Shown: positions 35,828-45,837 of the stretch, piece by piece
Position numbering within the stretch: the stretch's first letter is position 1
Layout of the letters: every line of letters starts with the position of its first letter
Assembly: GCF_027922265.1 (NCBI RefSeq)
Contig: NZ_BSFI01000004.1
Span: 124,001 to 188,000 of the forward strand
DNA length: 64,000 bases
Direction: 5' to 3'
Source: Hansschlegelia plantiphila
GTDB taxonomy: Bacteria > Pseudomonadota > Alphaproteobacteria > Rhizobiales > Methylopilaceae
Made by a program: the position numbers and the translations under genes
The notes under the pieces: generated by a model
Databases searched by the model: none
Seen by the model: the letters and a program-made list of their open reading frames with translations, nothing else
What the model was told of the DNA's origin: nothing

Positions 35828-35895
35828 GGGGACGAGAGAAGCGAAATTGAGCGGTTCCAGACAGCAATTAGTTGCCGGGCGGGGACGTTTGCCGT

Positions 35896-37617
35896 TCAGC
35901 CGGACGCCAGCGCCTGGGCGTCGTGGAGGCGGCGATACACCCCGGCGCGCGCGACGAGATCCTGGTGGCGCCCCTGTTCGACGATGCCGCTCTCGTCCAC
36001 CACCACGATGCGGTCGGCCCCGCGGATCGTGGCGAGGCGATGGGCGATCACCAGCGTCGTGCGCCCCCGCGAGAGTTCCGCGAGCGAGGCCTGGATCGCG
36101 CGTTCGGTTTCGGCGTCGAGCGCCGAGGTCGCCTCGTCGAGAATCAGGATCGGCGGGTTCTTCAGGAACATCCGCGCGATCGCGAGGCGCTGCTTCTGTC
36201 CGCCGGAAAGCTTGACGCCGCGCTCGCCCACGACGGTGTCGAGGCCGTCCGGCAGTCGGGCGACCATGTCGTCGAGCCGCGCCCGCCTTATGGCGTCGGA
36301 GATGTCGGCCTCAGCCGCATCGAGCCGCCCATAGGCGACGTTCTCGCGGATGGTGCCGGCGAACAGGAAGACGTCCTGCTGCACCACGCCGATCTGTCGG
36401 CGGAGCGACACCAGCGTCATGTCGCGGACGTCGATCCCGTCGATCGTGACGCGGCCGGAGCCGACCTCGTAGAAGCGCGGCAGCAGCGAGCAGATGGTGG
36501 TCTTGCCTGCGCCGGACGGACCGACGAAGGCGATGGTCTCGCCGGCCTTGATCGCGAGGTCGACGCCAGAGAGCACCGGCTTGTCGGGCGAATAGCCGAA
36601 GGTGACGTTCTCGTAGGCGATGTCGCCCTTGAGGCCGGAAACCTCGATCGCGCCCGGCCGGTCCACGATGTCGGGCGCGGTGTCGAGGAACTCCGTGTAG
36701 CGCCGGAATCCGGCGACGCCCTTCGGATAGGTCTCGATCACCGCGTTGATCTTCTCGACGGGCCGGAAGAACACGCCGATCAGCAGCAGGAAGCCGACGA
36801 AGCCGCCATGGCTGAGCTGGCCGGTGATCACGAAGTAGGAGCCCGCGATCAGCACCACGATCTGGATCAGCCGCATGCTGAGATAGCTCAGCGACGTGCT
36901 CGCGGCCATGATGCGGTAGGCGGTGAGCTTGGTCGCGCGGTAGCTGGCGTTGTCCTTGGCGAACAGGCGGCGCTCGTGCTCCTCGTTGGCGAATGCCTGC
37001 ACCACGCGGATGCCGCCGACATTCTCCTCGATGCGGGCGTTGAAGGCGCCGACGCGGCCGTAGAGGTCGCGCCAGTTGCGCGTCATGCGCCCGCCATAGC
37101 GGCTGGTGAGCCAGGCCGTGAGCGGCACGACGGCCGCTGTGATCAGCGCGAGATGGACGTTGACCGAGAACATGAGCGCGAAGGCGCCGACCAGCGTCAT
37201 CACCGCGATGAACAGGTCTTCCGGCCCGTGATGGGCGACCTCGCCGATCTCCTCGAGATCCTTGGTCAGGCGGCCGACGAGATGGCCGGTCTTCTGGTTG
37301 TCGAAATAGCCGAAGGAGAGCTTCTGCAGGTGGTCGAACGCGCGGCGGCGCATCTCGGTCTCGATGTTGATGCCGAGCATGTGACCCCAATAGGTCACGA
37401 CCGCCATCAGTCCGGTGTTCGCGACGTAGACGCCGAGCAGGCCGACCGTCGCGAGCACCACCAGGCCCCATTGCTGGCTCGGCAACAGCCGATCGACGAA
37501 CAGCTTCACCGCCATCGGAAAGCCGAGCTCGAACAGCCCGGACAGCACCGCGCAGGAGAAATCGAGCAGGAACAGGCCGCGATACGGCCGGTAATAGGCG
37601 AAGAAGCGCTTCAGCAT
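35896..37617 (-). CDS. ABC exporter, fused membrane and ATPase domains
   Basis: Start at 37617 (MLKRFFAYYRPYRGLF) gives 573 residues, the usual half-transporter length. About six transmembrane segments (residues 10-300) precede the ATPase with Walker A GPSGAGKTT, LSGGQKQRLAIARMFL and ILILDEATSALD. This is the MsbA/exporter class. It lies next to the AraC regulator and the siderophore uptake genes, so export of a siderophore or lipid is possible, but no biosynthetic genes are nearby. Confidence 0.88.
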   Translation of the reverse strand: MLKRFFAYYRPYRGLFLLDFSCAVLSGLFELGFPMAVKLFVDRLLPSQQWGLVVLATVGLLGVYVANTGLMAVVTYWGHMLGINIETEMRRRAFDHLQKLSFGYFDNQKTGHLVGRLTKDLEEIGEVAHHGPEDLFIAVMTLVGAFALMFSVNVHLALITAAVVPLTAWLTSRYGGRMTRNWRDLYGRVGAFNARIEENVGGIRVVQAFANEEHERRLFAKDNASYRATKLTAYRIMAASTSLSYLSMRLIQIVVLIAGSYFVITGQLSHGGFVGFLLLIGVFFRPVEKINAVIETYPKGVAGFRRYTEFLDTAPDIVDRPGAIEVSGLKGDIAYENVTFGYSPDKPVLSGVDLAIKAGETIAFVGPSGAGKTTICSLLPRFYEVGSGRVTIDGIDVRDMTLVSLRRQIGVVQQDVFLFAGTIRENVAYGRLDAAEADISDAIRRARLDDMVARLPDGLDTVVGERGVKLSGGQKQRLAIARMFLKNPPILILDEATSALDAETERAIQASLAELSRGRTTLVIAHRLATIRGADRIVVVDESGIVEQGRHQDLVARAGVYRRLHDAQALASG

Positions 37618-37669
37618 GATCGGTTTCGGAGCAACTCGCAGGCTCAAATCAGCGCCGGAGCCCTGCGAC

Positions 37670-38566
37670 TTATCCCGGCGGGGCGTCTCCGTCCACACCG
37701 CCGCGGCCGATCGCGCCGCGCCAGGCGGATGGGGTGATCCCGACGATCCGCCGGAACACCTTGGTGAAGTGGGGCTGGTCGGAGAAGCCTGTGGCGACGG
37801 AGATCTCGATGAGCGGAGCGCTCGTCCTCAGCATCGCCTGCGCCCGGCGGATACGGGCGTTGAGCTGCCAGCGGTGCGGCGGCGTGCCGGTCGCTGCCTT
37901 GAAGGCGTGGCTCACATAGGTCTCGGACAGCCCCGTGAGCGCGGCGAGATCGGCCAGCCGGATCGGCTCCAGACAGCGATCCTCGATATAGTCGACGATC
38001 TGGCGGAGCTGGCTGTCGGAGAGCGCGCTGCGGCGCGACGGCGGCTCTTCGGACGGGCGGAAGACCGCAGCGATGATCGCCGAGAACAGCCCATCGTCGT
38101 AGAGACCCGGCCTCGAACCCGGCGAAGCGCAAGCCGCTGCAAGAAGCCGCGCGAGGCGCATGACCCGCTCGTCAGCGAACAGCAGGCGCGGCTCGCGGCC
38201 CGAGCCGCCGGGAACGCCCGGCAGGCCGTCGATCCGCTCGCGGGCGAAATGCAGGTCGAGATGCCGGATGCCGGTCTCGGCGGCGAACCGCGCCGAGACC
38301 GGCGCGCCGGCCGGCACGTAGGTCACCGAGGGCCCTGCGCCCGCCACCGCCATGCCGGCGTCCGTCGCGAGCTCCAGCGACGCCGCCAGCGGCTCCAGCA
38401 CGATGAACAGGCGCGGGTCGAGCGACGCATAGTCGCCGCCGCCGCCGGCCGCGCAGCGCGCGTCCCAGAGCTCCGCCAGCCCGTATTCCGACTGATGCGC
38501 ACGGCGTCCGGCGACGACCGAGATGCCGTCGCGTCGCGCCTGCATCCTGGGGCGGAACCCGGTCAT
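37670..38566 (-). CDS. AraC-family transcription regulator
   Basis: Start at 38566 (MTGFRPRMQARRDG) gives 298 residues: an N-terminal ligand domain and a C-terminal double helix-turn-helix (LADLAALTGLSETYVSHAFKAATGTPPHRWQLNARIRRAQAMLR...ISVATGFSDQPHFTKVFRRIVGITPSAWR). It is divergent from the TonB receptor gene across 222 nt and upstream of the exporter gene, so it may control iron-siderophore genes on both sides in the manner of PchR-type regulators. The inducer is unknown. Confidence 0.9.
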   Translation of the reverse strand: MTGFRPRMQARRDGISVVAGRRAHQSEYGLAELWDARCAAGGGGDYASLDPRLFIVLEPLAASLELATDAGMAVAGAGPSVTYVPAGAPVSARFAAETGIRHLDLHFARERIDGLPGVPGGSGREPRLLFADERVMRLARLLAAACASPGSRPGLYDDGLFSAIIAAVFRPSEEPPSRRSALSDSQLRQIVDYIEDRCLEPIRLADLAALTGLSETYVSHAFKAATGTPPHRWQLNARIRRAQAMLRTSAPLIEISVATGFSDQPHFTKVFRRIVGITPSAWRGAIGRGGVDGDAPPG

Positions 38567-38724
38567 GGCTTTCGGACCTTTCGCGCTGCGGCGCGGCGCC
38601 GTCGTGATGCGTCCAGAGCACAGCGGCGCGGCGGAGTATAGCCACGCCAAGAATGTACAAGACGGAAGCTTGTCACAAAACTCCTAATGGCGAAATCGGG
38701 AAGATCAAGCTTTGAAGAGTCCGG

Positions 38725-38752
38725 ATTAGATTTTAGTAGTTCTAATCTAGAA
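38725..38752. promoter_or_regulatory. Inverted repeats upstream of TonB receptor gene
   Basis: Two overlapping palindromes lie in an AT-rich stretch before the receptor gene: ATTAGA-N10-TCTAAT (38725-38746) and TTCTA-ATC-TAGAA (38740-38752). Their half-sites (TTCTAA/TTAGAA) are those of alphaproteobacterial Irr iron boxes, but the arrangement differs from the standard TTTAGAA-N3-TTCTAAA. They may bind Irr, another iron regulator, or the divergent AraC protein. Confidence 0.45.
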
Positions 38753-38788
38753 TATCTCTAAGTCATGATCGCGTTTAGTTGAGAAACG

Positions 38789-41050
38789 GTGGCGGACGTG
38801 ATTTACGTGGGGAAGTTGAAGTCGGTGCTGTTGGCGGGCGTCGCGCTCGCTCTTTTGACTCCGTCGCATCATGCGGCGGCGCAGCAAGCGGCGGACGGCG
38901 CAACGGCGCTGGAGCCCATCGCCGTGACGGGCCAAAGGCAGGAAAGCGGGACCGGTCCGGTCGACGGCTACGTCGCCAAGGTCACCACGACCGGATCGAA
39001 GACCGACACGCCGATCGCGCTGGTGCCGCAGTCGATCTCGGTGATCGGCCGTCAGCAGATGGACGACCTCGGGGCGATGAAGACCGACGAGGCCGTGCGC
39101 TATTCCGCAGGCGTGTTCGCCCAGCCCTTCGGCGAGGATAGCGACACCAATTGGTTCTACATCCGCGGCTTCGACGCGACGCAGACTGGCGTCTACCGCG
39201 ACGGCATGCAGCTCTACAGCTACGCGTTCGGCAACTTCTTCCAGGACCCGTACCTGCTGGAGCGCGTCGAAGTCCTACGCGGCGCCTCGTCCGCGCTCTA
39301 CGGCGGCGGCAATATCGGCGGCATCATCAACTATGTCTCTAAGCGTCCCTTGGACGCCAATTTCGGTCAGGTCGAAGTTGGAATTGACAATTATCCCACC
39401 GCCTTCGCGGCTTTCGACATCAACAGGGTCATTCCGAACGACCTCGTCACCAAGGGCGATCCGCTGCCGCCGGTCTGGAAGTACCGCGTCACCGGCAAGA
39501 TCGAGGGCGGCGACGGCAACAGCGACCGGGAGGACGGCTTCCGCGGCGTCATCCAGGGCGCGGCGACCTATTCGCCCGACGCCGGCACAGACCTGACCGT
39601 CTACGCCAATTATCAGCACGTCGACCAGAAGCACGGTGGCGGCGACTTCCTGCCATATTACGGAACGGTGAAGTCAACGATCTTCGGCCGTATCCCGCGC
39701 GACGAAAACTATTCCGAGCCTGACATCGATCGGTATGACCGCCGGCAGGCCATGGTGGGTTATGAGCTCAATCACGACTTCAATGACGTCTGGACCGTCA
39801 ATTCGAAGGCCCGCTTCGCCTATGCCGATCTCAAGGAGGCGCAGCTCTATCCGTTCGGATGGAACGCCTTCCTGACGGCGCCCGGCGCCGACGACGCGCT
39901 GTCGCGCATCCGCTTCGATCACCACACCGAGAGCTACAGCTTCACCACCGACAACAGCGTGACGGGTAAGTTCTCGACCGGCGGCGTCGAGCACACGGTC
40001 CTCTTCGGCGTCGACTACAAGTTCTATGGCATTGACGAGGTTCAAGCCTCGAGCGTGGGCACGCCTATCGACGTCCACCACCCCGACTACGGCGCGGCTC
40101 AGCCCGGCACGACGCCGTACATCGACGAGTGGGTGAAGTTGAATCAGGTTGGCGTCTACGCTCAGGAGCAGGCCCGCTTCGGCGGCGGCTTCATCGCGAC
40201 CCTGAACGGCCGTTATGACCGCTACTGGCTCGACGGCGACGTCAAGAACACCGGCTTCGATCGCGGACCGGACTACAGCCGCGAGGGCGGCCGCTTCAGC
40301 GGGCGCGCCGGCCTCGGTTACGAGTTCGCCAACGGCGTCGTCCCCTATGTCAGCGTCGCTTCGACCTTCAATCCGCTCGTCGGCGCGAACCTCATCCAGC
40401 GCGACACCAACGGAGACGGCTTCGCGGACGGAACATTCGGCCGTACGGCGTTCAAGCCCGAGACCGGCGTCCAGTATGAAGCCGGCGTGAAGTGGTCCCC
40501 GACTTGGTTCCCGGGCCTTTTCACGGCTTCGATCTTCGAACTCACCAAGAAGAACGTGGTGACGGGCACCACCTCGCCGACCACGATCCAGAGCCAACTC
40601 GGAGAAGTGCGCTCGCGCGGCGTCGAGTTCGAGGTGCAGGCGAACCTTACCGAGAACTGGAAGTTCCTCGGCTCGTTCACGGCCTACGACCTGAAGATTC
40701 GCAAGGACGCCGTAGCCGCGCTCGTCGGCGATCAACCATTCCTCGTTCCGGAAGTGCTCGGTTCGGCGTTCCTCGACTACACCGTCACGACGGGAGCGCT
40801 GAAGGGCGTCAGCCTTGGCGGCGGCGTGCGCTATCTCGGCAAATCCTGGGCCGACCAGCCCAATACTCTGCGCGTTCCCTACGCGACTCTCTTCGACGCC
40901 GCAGCGCGTTATCAGTGGGAAAACTACAAGATCAGCCTGAACGTGACGAACCTAGCCGACAAGCGCTACGTCTCAGGCTGTCAGGGCCTCTATACCTGCT
41001 CCTATGGCGAGGGCCGCAAGGCGCTGGTGAAGGCGAGCTATACGTGGTGA
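38789..41050 (+). CDS. TonB-dependent siderophore receptor
   Basis: No ATG is available, so I take GTG 38789 (with GAGAAACG upstream) as start, giving 753 residues. A signal peptide (LLAGVALALLTPSHHAAAQ) is followed by a plug domain (IAVTGQRQ as a TonB-box-like segment, PQSISVIGRQQMDDLGAMKTDEAVRYSAGV, GFDATQTGVYRDGM, ERVEVLRGASSALYGGGNIGGIINYVSKRP) and a beta-barrel. The C-terminus ASYTW ends in an aromatic residue, as expected. It transports ferric siderophores of the FhuA/FpvA kind across the outer membrane and overlaps the next gene by 4 nt. Confidence 0.93.
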   Translation: MADVIYVGKLKSVLLAGVALALLTPSHHAAAQQAADGATALEPIAVTGQRQESGTGPVDGYVAKVTTTGSKTDTPIALVPQSISVIGRQQMDDLGAMKTDEAVRYSAGVFAQPFGEDSDTNWFYIRGFDATQTGVYRDGMQLYSYAFGNFFQDPYLLERVEVLRGASSALYGGGNIGGIINYVSKRPLDANFGQVEVGIDNYPTAFAAFDINRVIPNDLVTKGDPLPPVWKYRVTGKIEGGDGNSDREDGFRGVIQGAATYSPDAGTDLTVYANYQHVDQKHGGGDFLPYYGTVKSTIFGRIPRDENYSEPDIDRYDRRQAMVGYELNHDFNDVWTVNSKARFAYADLKEAQLYPFGWNAFLTAPGADDALSRIRFDHHTESYSFTTDNSVTGKFSTGGVEHTVLFGVDYKFYGIDEVQASSVGTPIDVHHPDYGAAQPGTTPYIDEWVKLNQVGVYAQEQARFGGGFIATLNGRYDRYWLDGDVKNTGFDRGPDYSREGGRFSGRAGLGYEFANGVVPYVSVASTFNPLVGANLIQRDTNGDGFADGTFGRTAFKPETGVQYEAGVKWSPTWFPGLFTASIFELTKKNVVTGTTSPTTIQSQLGEVRSRGVEFEVQANLTENWKFLGSFTAYDLKIRKDAVAALVGDQPFLVPEVLGSAFLDYTVTTGALKGVSLGGGVRYLGKSWADQPNTLRVPYATLFDAAARYQWENYKISLNVTNLADKRYVSGCQGLYTCSYGEGRKALVKASYTW

Positions 41051-41955
41051 CAGGCCTGCGGGCGCAACAGCGCCCGCGCGTTCCGATCTCCCGCCGCGGC
41101 GTCCTTCTGGGCGCTGCGGCTTTGTCGTCTGCTGGCCCGGCAGGCGCTGAGGTCGCCGCTCCCCGCGTCGCCGCCGTCGACTGGGCGATGCTGGAGACCG
41201 CGCTTGCGCTCGGCGTCACGCCGGTCGCCGGCGCGGAGCTCCGGTTGTTCGCGAAGGCCGCGGTCGAGCCGGCGATCCCGGCCGGCGTCGCCGACATCGG
41301 CCTGCGGGGGGGGCTCAGCTACGAGGCGCTCTACGCCGCGAAGCCCGATTTGATCCTGTCTTCGCCATGGTACGCCGCGCGCGAGGCGATCCTTGCGCGC
41401 ATCGCTCCAGTGGCGAGCTACTCGATCTACGAGCCGGGGCGCCCGCCTTACGTCCCGGCAGAGGCCGCGACCCGCGCGCTCGGCGAGCGCCTGGGGCGGC
41501 GGGCGGAGGCCGACGCGCTGATCGCGGCCGCGGCTTCGGAATTCGAGGCGGGGAGGGCGCGGCTCGCCCGTTTCGCGACGCGGCCGCTGCTGATCATCAA
41601 CCTCGGCGACCCCCGCCATTTCCGCGCCTTCGGCGACGAGAGCATGTTCGTCGACGCGGCGAAGCGGCTGGGGCTGTCCTCGGCCTGGGTCGCGCGGACC
41701 GCCTTCGGGGCGTTCCCGACGGTCGGCGTCGAGGCGCTCGCGGGGATGCCCGACGCGTTCGTGGTGAACGTCGGTCCGAGCCCGCGGGACGCGCTCGACG
41801 CTCTGGGGTCCAGCCCGCTCTGGCGCGCCATGCCGCAGATCGCGAATGGCCGGATCGTCGCGCTCGACCCCGTCAACGCCTATGGCGGGATTCCCGCCGC
41901 GCGGCGCTTCGCGCGCCTGCTCGTCGAAGCCCTCTCGGCGCATGCCGAAGGCTGA
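41047..41955 (+). CDS. Fe-siderophore periplasmic binding protein with Tat signal
   Basis: The GTG at 41047 overlaps the receptor stop (GTGA). The 302-residue protein has a twin-arginine signal (ISRRGVLLGAAALSSAGPAGA) and a FhuD/FecB-like fold: a start APRVAAVDWAMLETALALGVTPVAGA, GLRGGLSYEALYAAKPDLILSSPWY and TRALGERLGRRAEADALIAAA. It hands the ferric siderophore to the fused permease that overlaps its 3' end by 14 nt. FhuD proteins are often Tat-exported, which supports the signal call. Confidence 0.88.
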   Translation: MTGLRAQQRPRVPISRRGVLLGAAALSSAGPAGAEVAAPRVAAVDWAMLETALALGVTPVAGAELRLFAKAAVEPAIPAGVADIGLRGGLSYEALYAAKPDLILSSPWYAAREAILARIAPVASYSIYEPGRPPYVPAEAATRALGERLGRRAEADALIAAAASEFEAGRARLARFATRPLLIINLGDPRHFRAFGDESMFVDAAKRLGLSSAWVARTAFGAFPTVGVEALAGMPDAFVVNVGPSPRDALDALGSSPLWRAMPQIANGRIVALDPVNAYGGIPAARRFARLLVEALSAHAEG

Positions 41956-43897
41956 CGGCGCGCGCTCCGGCGTCCTGCCGTGGGTGGTCTGGACGGCGCT
42001 CGGCGCGCTCGCGGCGGCCCTTGCGATCGGCTTGGTTTCCGCCCGCCTCGGCGCCGGCTTCGAGCCGGCGAGCGCGCTGGACCGCGCGCTGCTGCTTTAT
42101 GGCGTCGGCCCTCGGATCGCGACCGCGATCCTCGCCGGCGCGGCGCTCGGCCTGGCGGGAGCGCTCATGCAGGCGGCTCTCGACAACCCGCTGGCGGAGC
42201 CTGCGACGCTCGGCGTCTCGGCCGGCGCGCAGCTCGGCCTCGGCCTGCTCGCGATCGCCGCGCCCGATATCGGAGGTTTTGCGCGCGAAGGCGCCGCCTT
42301 CCTCGGCGGGACGGCTGCGGTCGCGCTGGTGATCGCGCTGTCGTGGCGGCGCGGGCTCGATCCGGTGACAGTCGTGCTCTGTGGCATGATCGTCGCGACG
42401 ATCGCGAGCGGCCTCAGCGCGGCGCTCATCCTCGCAAATGGCGACTACCTGTTCGCGTTGCTGATCTGGGGCGGGGGCTCACTCGTCCAGCAGGGATGGG
42501 GGCCGGCGTGGGCGATCGGCGCGGCGCTCATTGCGGGGAGCATCGGCGCGGCCCTGCTGGCGCGTGCGCTCGGCGTGCTCTCCGCGGGCGAACCGGGAGC
42601 GCGGTCGCTCGGCGCGCCGGTTGCGGCGATCCGGACCGCGGCGCTCGGCGTCGGCGTGCTGCTCGCGACGACCGTCGCGGCGGAGGTGGGGCTGATCGCC
42701 TTCGTTGGCCTCGCGGCGCCGACGCTCGCAAGGCTCAGCGGCGCGCGCTCGACGCGCCACGTGCTGCTGGCCGCGCCTGCGACCGGGGCGATCCTGCTGT
42801 GGCTCACGGACGGCGCGGTTCAGCAGTTCGGGACCGGCGACGCGCTGCCGACCGGCGCCGCCACCGCCTTCCTCGGCGCGCCGCTGCTGCTCTGGATGCT
42901 GCCGCGGCTCCGGATGGCCGACCGGCCCGGCGCCAGCGTCCGACCTGGCCCAAGATCGTCGGCGCGGTTGGTCGCGTTGTGCGCGGCTCTCGCTTTGCTT
43001 GTCTTCGCGGCGGCGCTTGCGCTTGGGCGCGGGCCGGACGGCTGGTCGATCGCGACCGGCGGAGACTTCCTCGCGCTGCTCCCCTTCCGCCTGCCGCGGG
43101 CTGTGGCCGCCGCGGCGGCCGGCGCGATGCTGGCGGCGGCCGGCGTCGTCCTGCAGCGGCTCACCGCCAACCCGCTCGCGAGCCCCGAAGTGCTCGGCGT
43201 CGGCGCAGGCGCGGGCGTCGGGCTCGCGGTCGTTCTGGTCACGGCGGGAGCGGCCTCCGCCACGCTCGAACTGGCCGGCGCCGCCTGCGGCGCGATGGCG
43301 GCGCTGCTGCTGATGCTGGCGCTTGCGACCCGGAGCCGGCTCGGCCCAGAACGTCTGCTGCTCGCCGGCGCCGCGATCTCGGCGCTTTGTCTCGCGGCCG
43401 TGAACGCCGTCATCGCCGGCGGCTCGGCCGGCGCCTTCGCGCTGCTCGGCTGGATCAGCGGCTCGACCAGCGCCGTCGGTCCTTCGGAGGCGATCGCAGG
43501 CTGCCTGGCCGCCGTCGTGCTGATCGCGGCGCTGGCTCCGCTCCGCCGCTGGCTCGACGTGCTGCCGCTGGGCGAGGCCGTCGCGCGCGGCGTGGGGCTG
43601 GAGCTGACGGCGGCCCGCGCGGCCCTCACGGTCATCGCGGCGCTGCTCACGGCCGTCGCCTCGCTGATCGCCGGGCCGCTCAGCTTCGTCGGCCTCGTCG
43701 CGCCGCATATGGCCTACGCCGCAGGTCTCACCCGTCCGGCGCTGCATCTTGCGGGCGCAGTCGCCCTCGGCGCGGGGCTGATGGTGGCGGCCGACCTGCT
43801 CGGCCGGACGGTGATCTATCCCTACCAATTGCCGCTCGGCCTGTTCGCCTCGCTGATCGGCGGCGGCTATCTCGTGCTCGCGCTCCGCGCCCGCTAA
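41942..43897 (+). CDS. Fused FecCD/FhuB-type siderophore permease
   Basis: The 651-residue protein contains two FecCD-type halves in one chain, like FhuB. The first half has GPRIATAILAGAALGLAGALMQAALDNPLAEPATLGVSAGA; the second, FRLPRAVAAAAAGAMLAAAGVVLQRLTANPLASPEVLGVGAGAG. Each half has the conserved RLPR-like and NPLA motifs and about ten membrane segments. It works with the binding protein upstream. Its ATPase is not next in line but at 46202, past two genes on the other strand. The 3' end overlaps the convergent LysR gene by 4 nt. Confidence 0.9.
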   Translation: MPKADGARSGVLPWVVWTALGALAAALAIGLVSARLGAGFEPASALDRALLLYGVGPRIATAILAGAALGLAGALMQAALDNPLAEPATLGVSAGAQLGLGLLAIAAPDIGGFAREGAAFLGGTAAVALVIALSWRRGLDPVTVVLCGMIVATIASGLSAALILANGDYLFALLIWGGGSLVQQGWGPAWAIGAALIAGSIGAALLARALGVLSAGEPGARSLGAPVAAIRTAALGVGVLLATTVAAEVGLIAFVGLAAPTLARLSGARSTRHVLLAAPATGAILLWLTDGAVQQFGTGDALPTGAATAFLGAPLLLWMLPRLRMADRPGASVRPGPRSSARLVALCAALALLVFAAALALGRGPDGWSIATGGDFLALLPFRLPRAVAAAAAGAMLAAAGVVLQRLTANPLASPEVLGVGAGAGVGLAVVLVTAGAASATLELAGAACGAMAALLLMLALATRSRLGPERLLLAGAAISALCLAAVNAVIAGGSAGAFALLGWISGSTSAVGPSEAIAGCLAAVVLIAALAPLRRWLDVLPLGEAVARGVGLELTAARAALTVIAALLTAVASLIAGPLSFVGLVAPHMAYAAGLTRPALHLAGAVALGAGLMVAADLLGRTVIYPYQLPLGLFASLIGGGYLVLALRAR

Positions 43898-44772
43898 CCG
43901 CCGATCAGGTCGAGGAAGGCGGCCGCCGCCTGCGTGACGTGGCGTTCCCGGTGGCGAAGGGCGTAGAAGCGCCGGTTTGGCACGGCGAAACCCGCAAGCG
44001 CCAGCGCGCCGGTGGCGAGCGCCGAAGCCGCGACCAGTTTCGACATCACCGTCGCCCCGGCGCCAGCCTCGACCGCCGCCCGCACCGCCTCGTTGGACGA
44101 CAGCGTCATCGCGATTTCGAGGTCGTCGAATGAGCGACCCGCGCGCGCGATCACAGCTTCCAGGATCGCCCGCGTGCCCGAACCGTATTCGCGCAGCACC
44201 CATGGCGTCGCGGCGAGGTCCCCGGACGACACCTCCCGCCCGTCGGCCCACGGATGGTCCCGGCCCACGACGAGCACCAGCTCGTCTTCGGCCACCGGCG
44301 TCACGACGAGCTGGGCGTCGTCGACCTCGCCCTCGACCACGCCGATATCCGCCGCCCCCTCGTGGACCGCAGCCGCGACTATCTCGGTGTTCGCAATGTC
44401 GAGCGCGACGGTCACGCCCGGGTAGCGCTTGATGTACCGGTGCATCAGCGGCGGCAGCCAGTAGCTCGCGACCGTCTGGCTGGCGGAGAGCGAGAGCCGC
44501 CCCTTCCGGAGGCCTGCGAGATCGGCGAGCACCGTCTCGGCGGCGCTGGCGCGTGCGAGCACCGCGCGCGCCTCGACCAGGAACAGCCGGCCTGCGTCGG
44601 TCAGCACGATGCGACGGCCGATGCGATCGAACAGTTTTGTCGCGTAGCGCGCCTCGAGGGCGGAGACCGCGGCGCTGGTCGCGGACTGCGTGAGGTTCAG
44701 GTCGACGGACGCGCGCGTCACATGTTCGCGCTCGGCGACGGCCACGAAGATGCGGAGCTGCTCGAGCGTCAT
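43894..44772 (-). CDS. LysR-family regulator (YeiE-like)
   Basis: The 292-residue protein has the LysR N-terminal helix-turn-helix (MTLEQLRIFVAVAEREHVTRASVDLNLTQSATSAAVSALEARYATKLFDRIGRRIVLTDAGR) and a CysB-like effector domain. It is encoded next to a YeiH-family membrane protein, the same pairing as enterobacterial YeiE/YeiH. YeiE is a sulfite-responsive regulator there, so sulfite is a reasonable guess for the effector. The gene lies 9 nt after the yeiH-like stop and is co-transcribed. Confidence 0.9.
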   Translation of the reverse strand: MTLEQLRIFVAVAEREHVTRASVDLNLTQSATSAAVSALEARYATKLFDRIGRRIVLTDAGRLFLVEARAVLARASAAETVLADLAGLRKGRLSLSASQTVASYWLPPLMHRYIKRYPGVTVALDIANTEIVAAAVHEGAADIGVVEGEVDDAQLVVTPVAEDELVLVVGRDHPWADGREVSSGDLAATPWVLREYGSGTRAILEAVIARAGRSFDDLEIAMTLSSNEAVRAAVEAGAGATVMSKLVAASALATGALALAGFAVPNRRFYALRHRERHVTQAAAAFLDLIGG

Positions 44773-44781
44773 GCTCTTTGT

Positions 44782-45837
44782 TTATGTGGTCAGCTTCACC
44801 AGAGCGAGGCTGAAGCTCGCAATGAACAGGAAGGCGGCGAGCCCGAGCAGGAAGGGACGCAAGCCCTTGGCCTTCAGCTTGGCGACGTCGACGCCGAGCC
44901 CCATTGCGGCGAGGGCGACGGTCAGCAGAAAGGCGGTGAGGGCTACGATCGGCTCCTTCACATCGGGCGGGATCGTGATCGCGCTGTTCAGGCAGGCGAG
45001 GGCGATGAAGCCGATCACGAACCATGGCGTCGGCGTCTTCACCGATGCGCCTTCGCCTCCGGCGTGGCTGGCGCGGCGGACGAACGCGGTTCCGAGCAGC
45101 AGCACGACAGGCGCGAGCATCGCGACGCGGGTGAGTTTGGCGACCGTGCCGGCCTCGCCGGATTCGGCGCCATGGGCGAACCCGGCCGCGACCGCCTGCG
45201 CGACTTCGTGGATCGAGGCTCCCGACCACAGGCCGTAGGCGTGCGGAGCAAGGCCGAGAAGGCCGGGGAGCAACGGATAGACGAACATCGCGACGGACCC
45301 GAACACCGTGACGCAGGCGACGGCGTAAGCGACATCCTCCTCGTCGCCGCGGGTGACCGCGTTGGCGGCGACGATCGCGGAGGCGCCGCAGATCGACGTG
45401 CCGGCGGCGATCAGCTGCGCGAGCTTGGGCGAGACGCCGAGGAGCCGCCCCAGCCACGTCGTGAAGACGAAGGTCGCGACCAGCGTCAGGGCGATGATCG
45501 CGACGCCGGACGCGCCGACTTCGGCGACCTGCGTCGCGGTCAGCTGGAGTCCAAGCAGGATGATGGCCAGACGCAGCAGACGGCGAAGCGAGAACGCGGA
45601 TCCTTCCTTCGCCCATGCCTGCGCCCCGAACGCCGCGCGGAAAGCGGCGCCGACCACGATGGCCAGGATCATCGGACTGAAGGCGGAAAGCCCTGGCGCC
45701 GTCCGGAGGGCGTAGGCGATCGCTGCGATTGCGCAGGTGAGGGCGAGACCTGGGGCGAGCCTGCCGACCGCGCTACCGGGCAGTGCGCTTCGCGACACCT
45801 CAAGGTCGTGTTGAACGCCGATCAACGGCAAGGTCAT
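44782..45837 (-). CDS. YeiH/UPF0324-family membrane protein
   Basis: Start at 45837 ([14 protein letters not shown]) has GGAGG 9 nt upstream; an upstream ATG at 45861 is less likely. The 351-residue protein has about ten transmembrane segments and the family signatures [29 protein letters not shown] and [16 protein letters not shown]. The UPF0324 family is tentatively linked to export of sulfite, sulfate or similar anions. Its partner LysR gene lies downstream. Confidence 0.87.
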   Translation of the reverse strand: MTLPLIGVQHDLEVSRSALPGSAVGRLAPGLALTCAIAAIAYALRTAPGLSAFSPMILAIVVGAAFRAAFGAQAWAKEGSAFSLRRLLRLAIILLGLQLTATQVAEVGASGVAIIALTLVATFVFTTWLGRLLGVSPKLAQLIAAGTSICGASAIVAANAVTRGDEEDVAYAVACVTVFGSVAMFVYPLLPGLLGLAPHAYGLWSGASIHEVAQAVAAGFAHGAESGEAGTVAKLTRVAMLAPVVLLLGTAFVRRASHAGGEGASVKTPTPWFVIGFIALACLNSAITIPPDVKEPIVALTAFLLTVALAAMGLGVDVAKLKAKGLRPFLLGLAAFLFIASFSLALVKLTT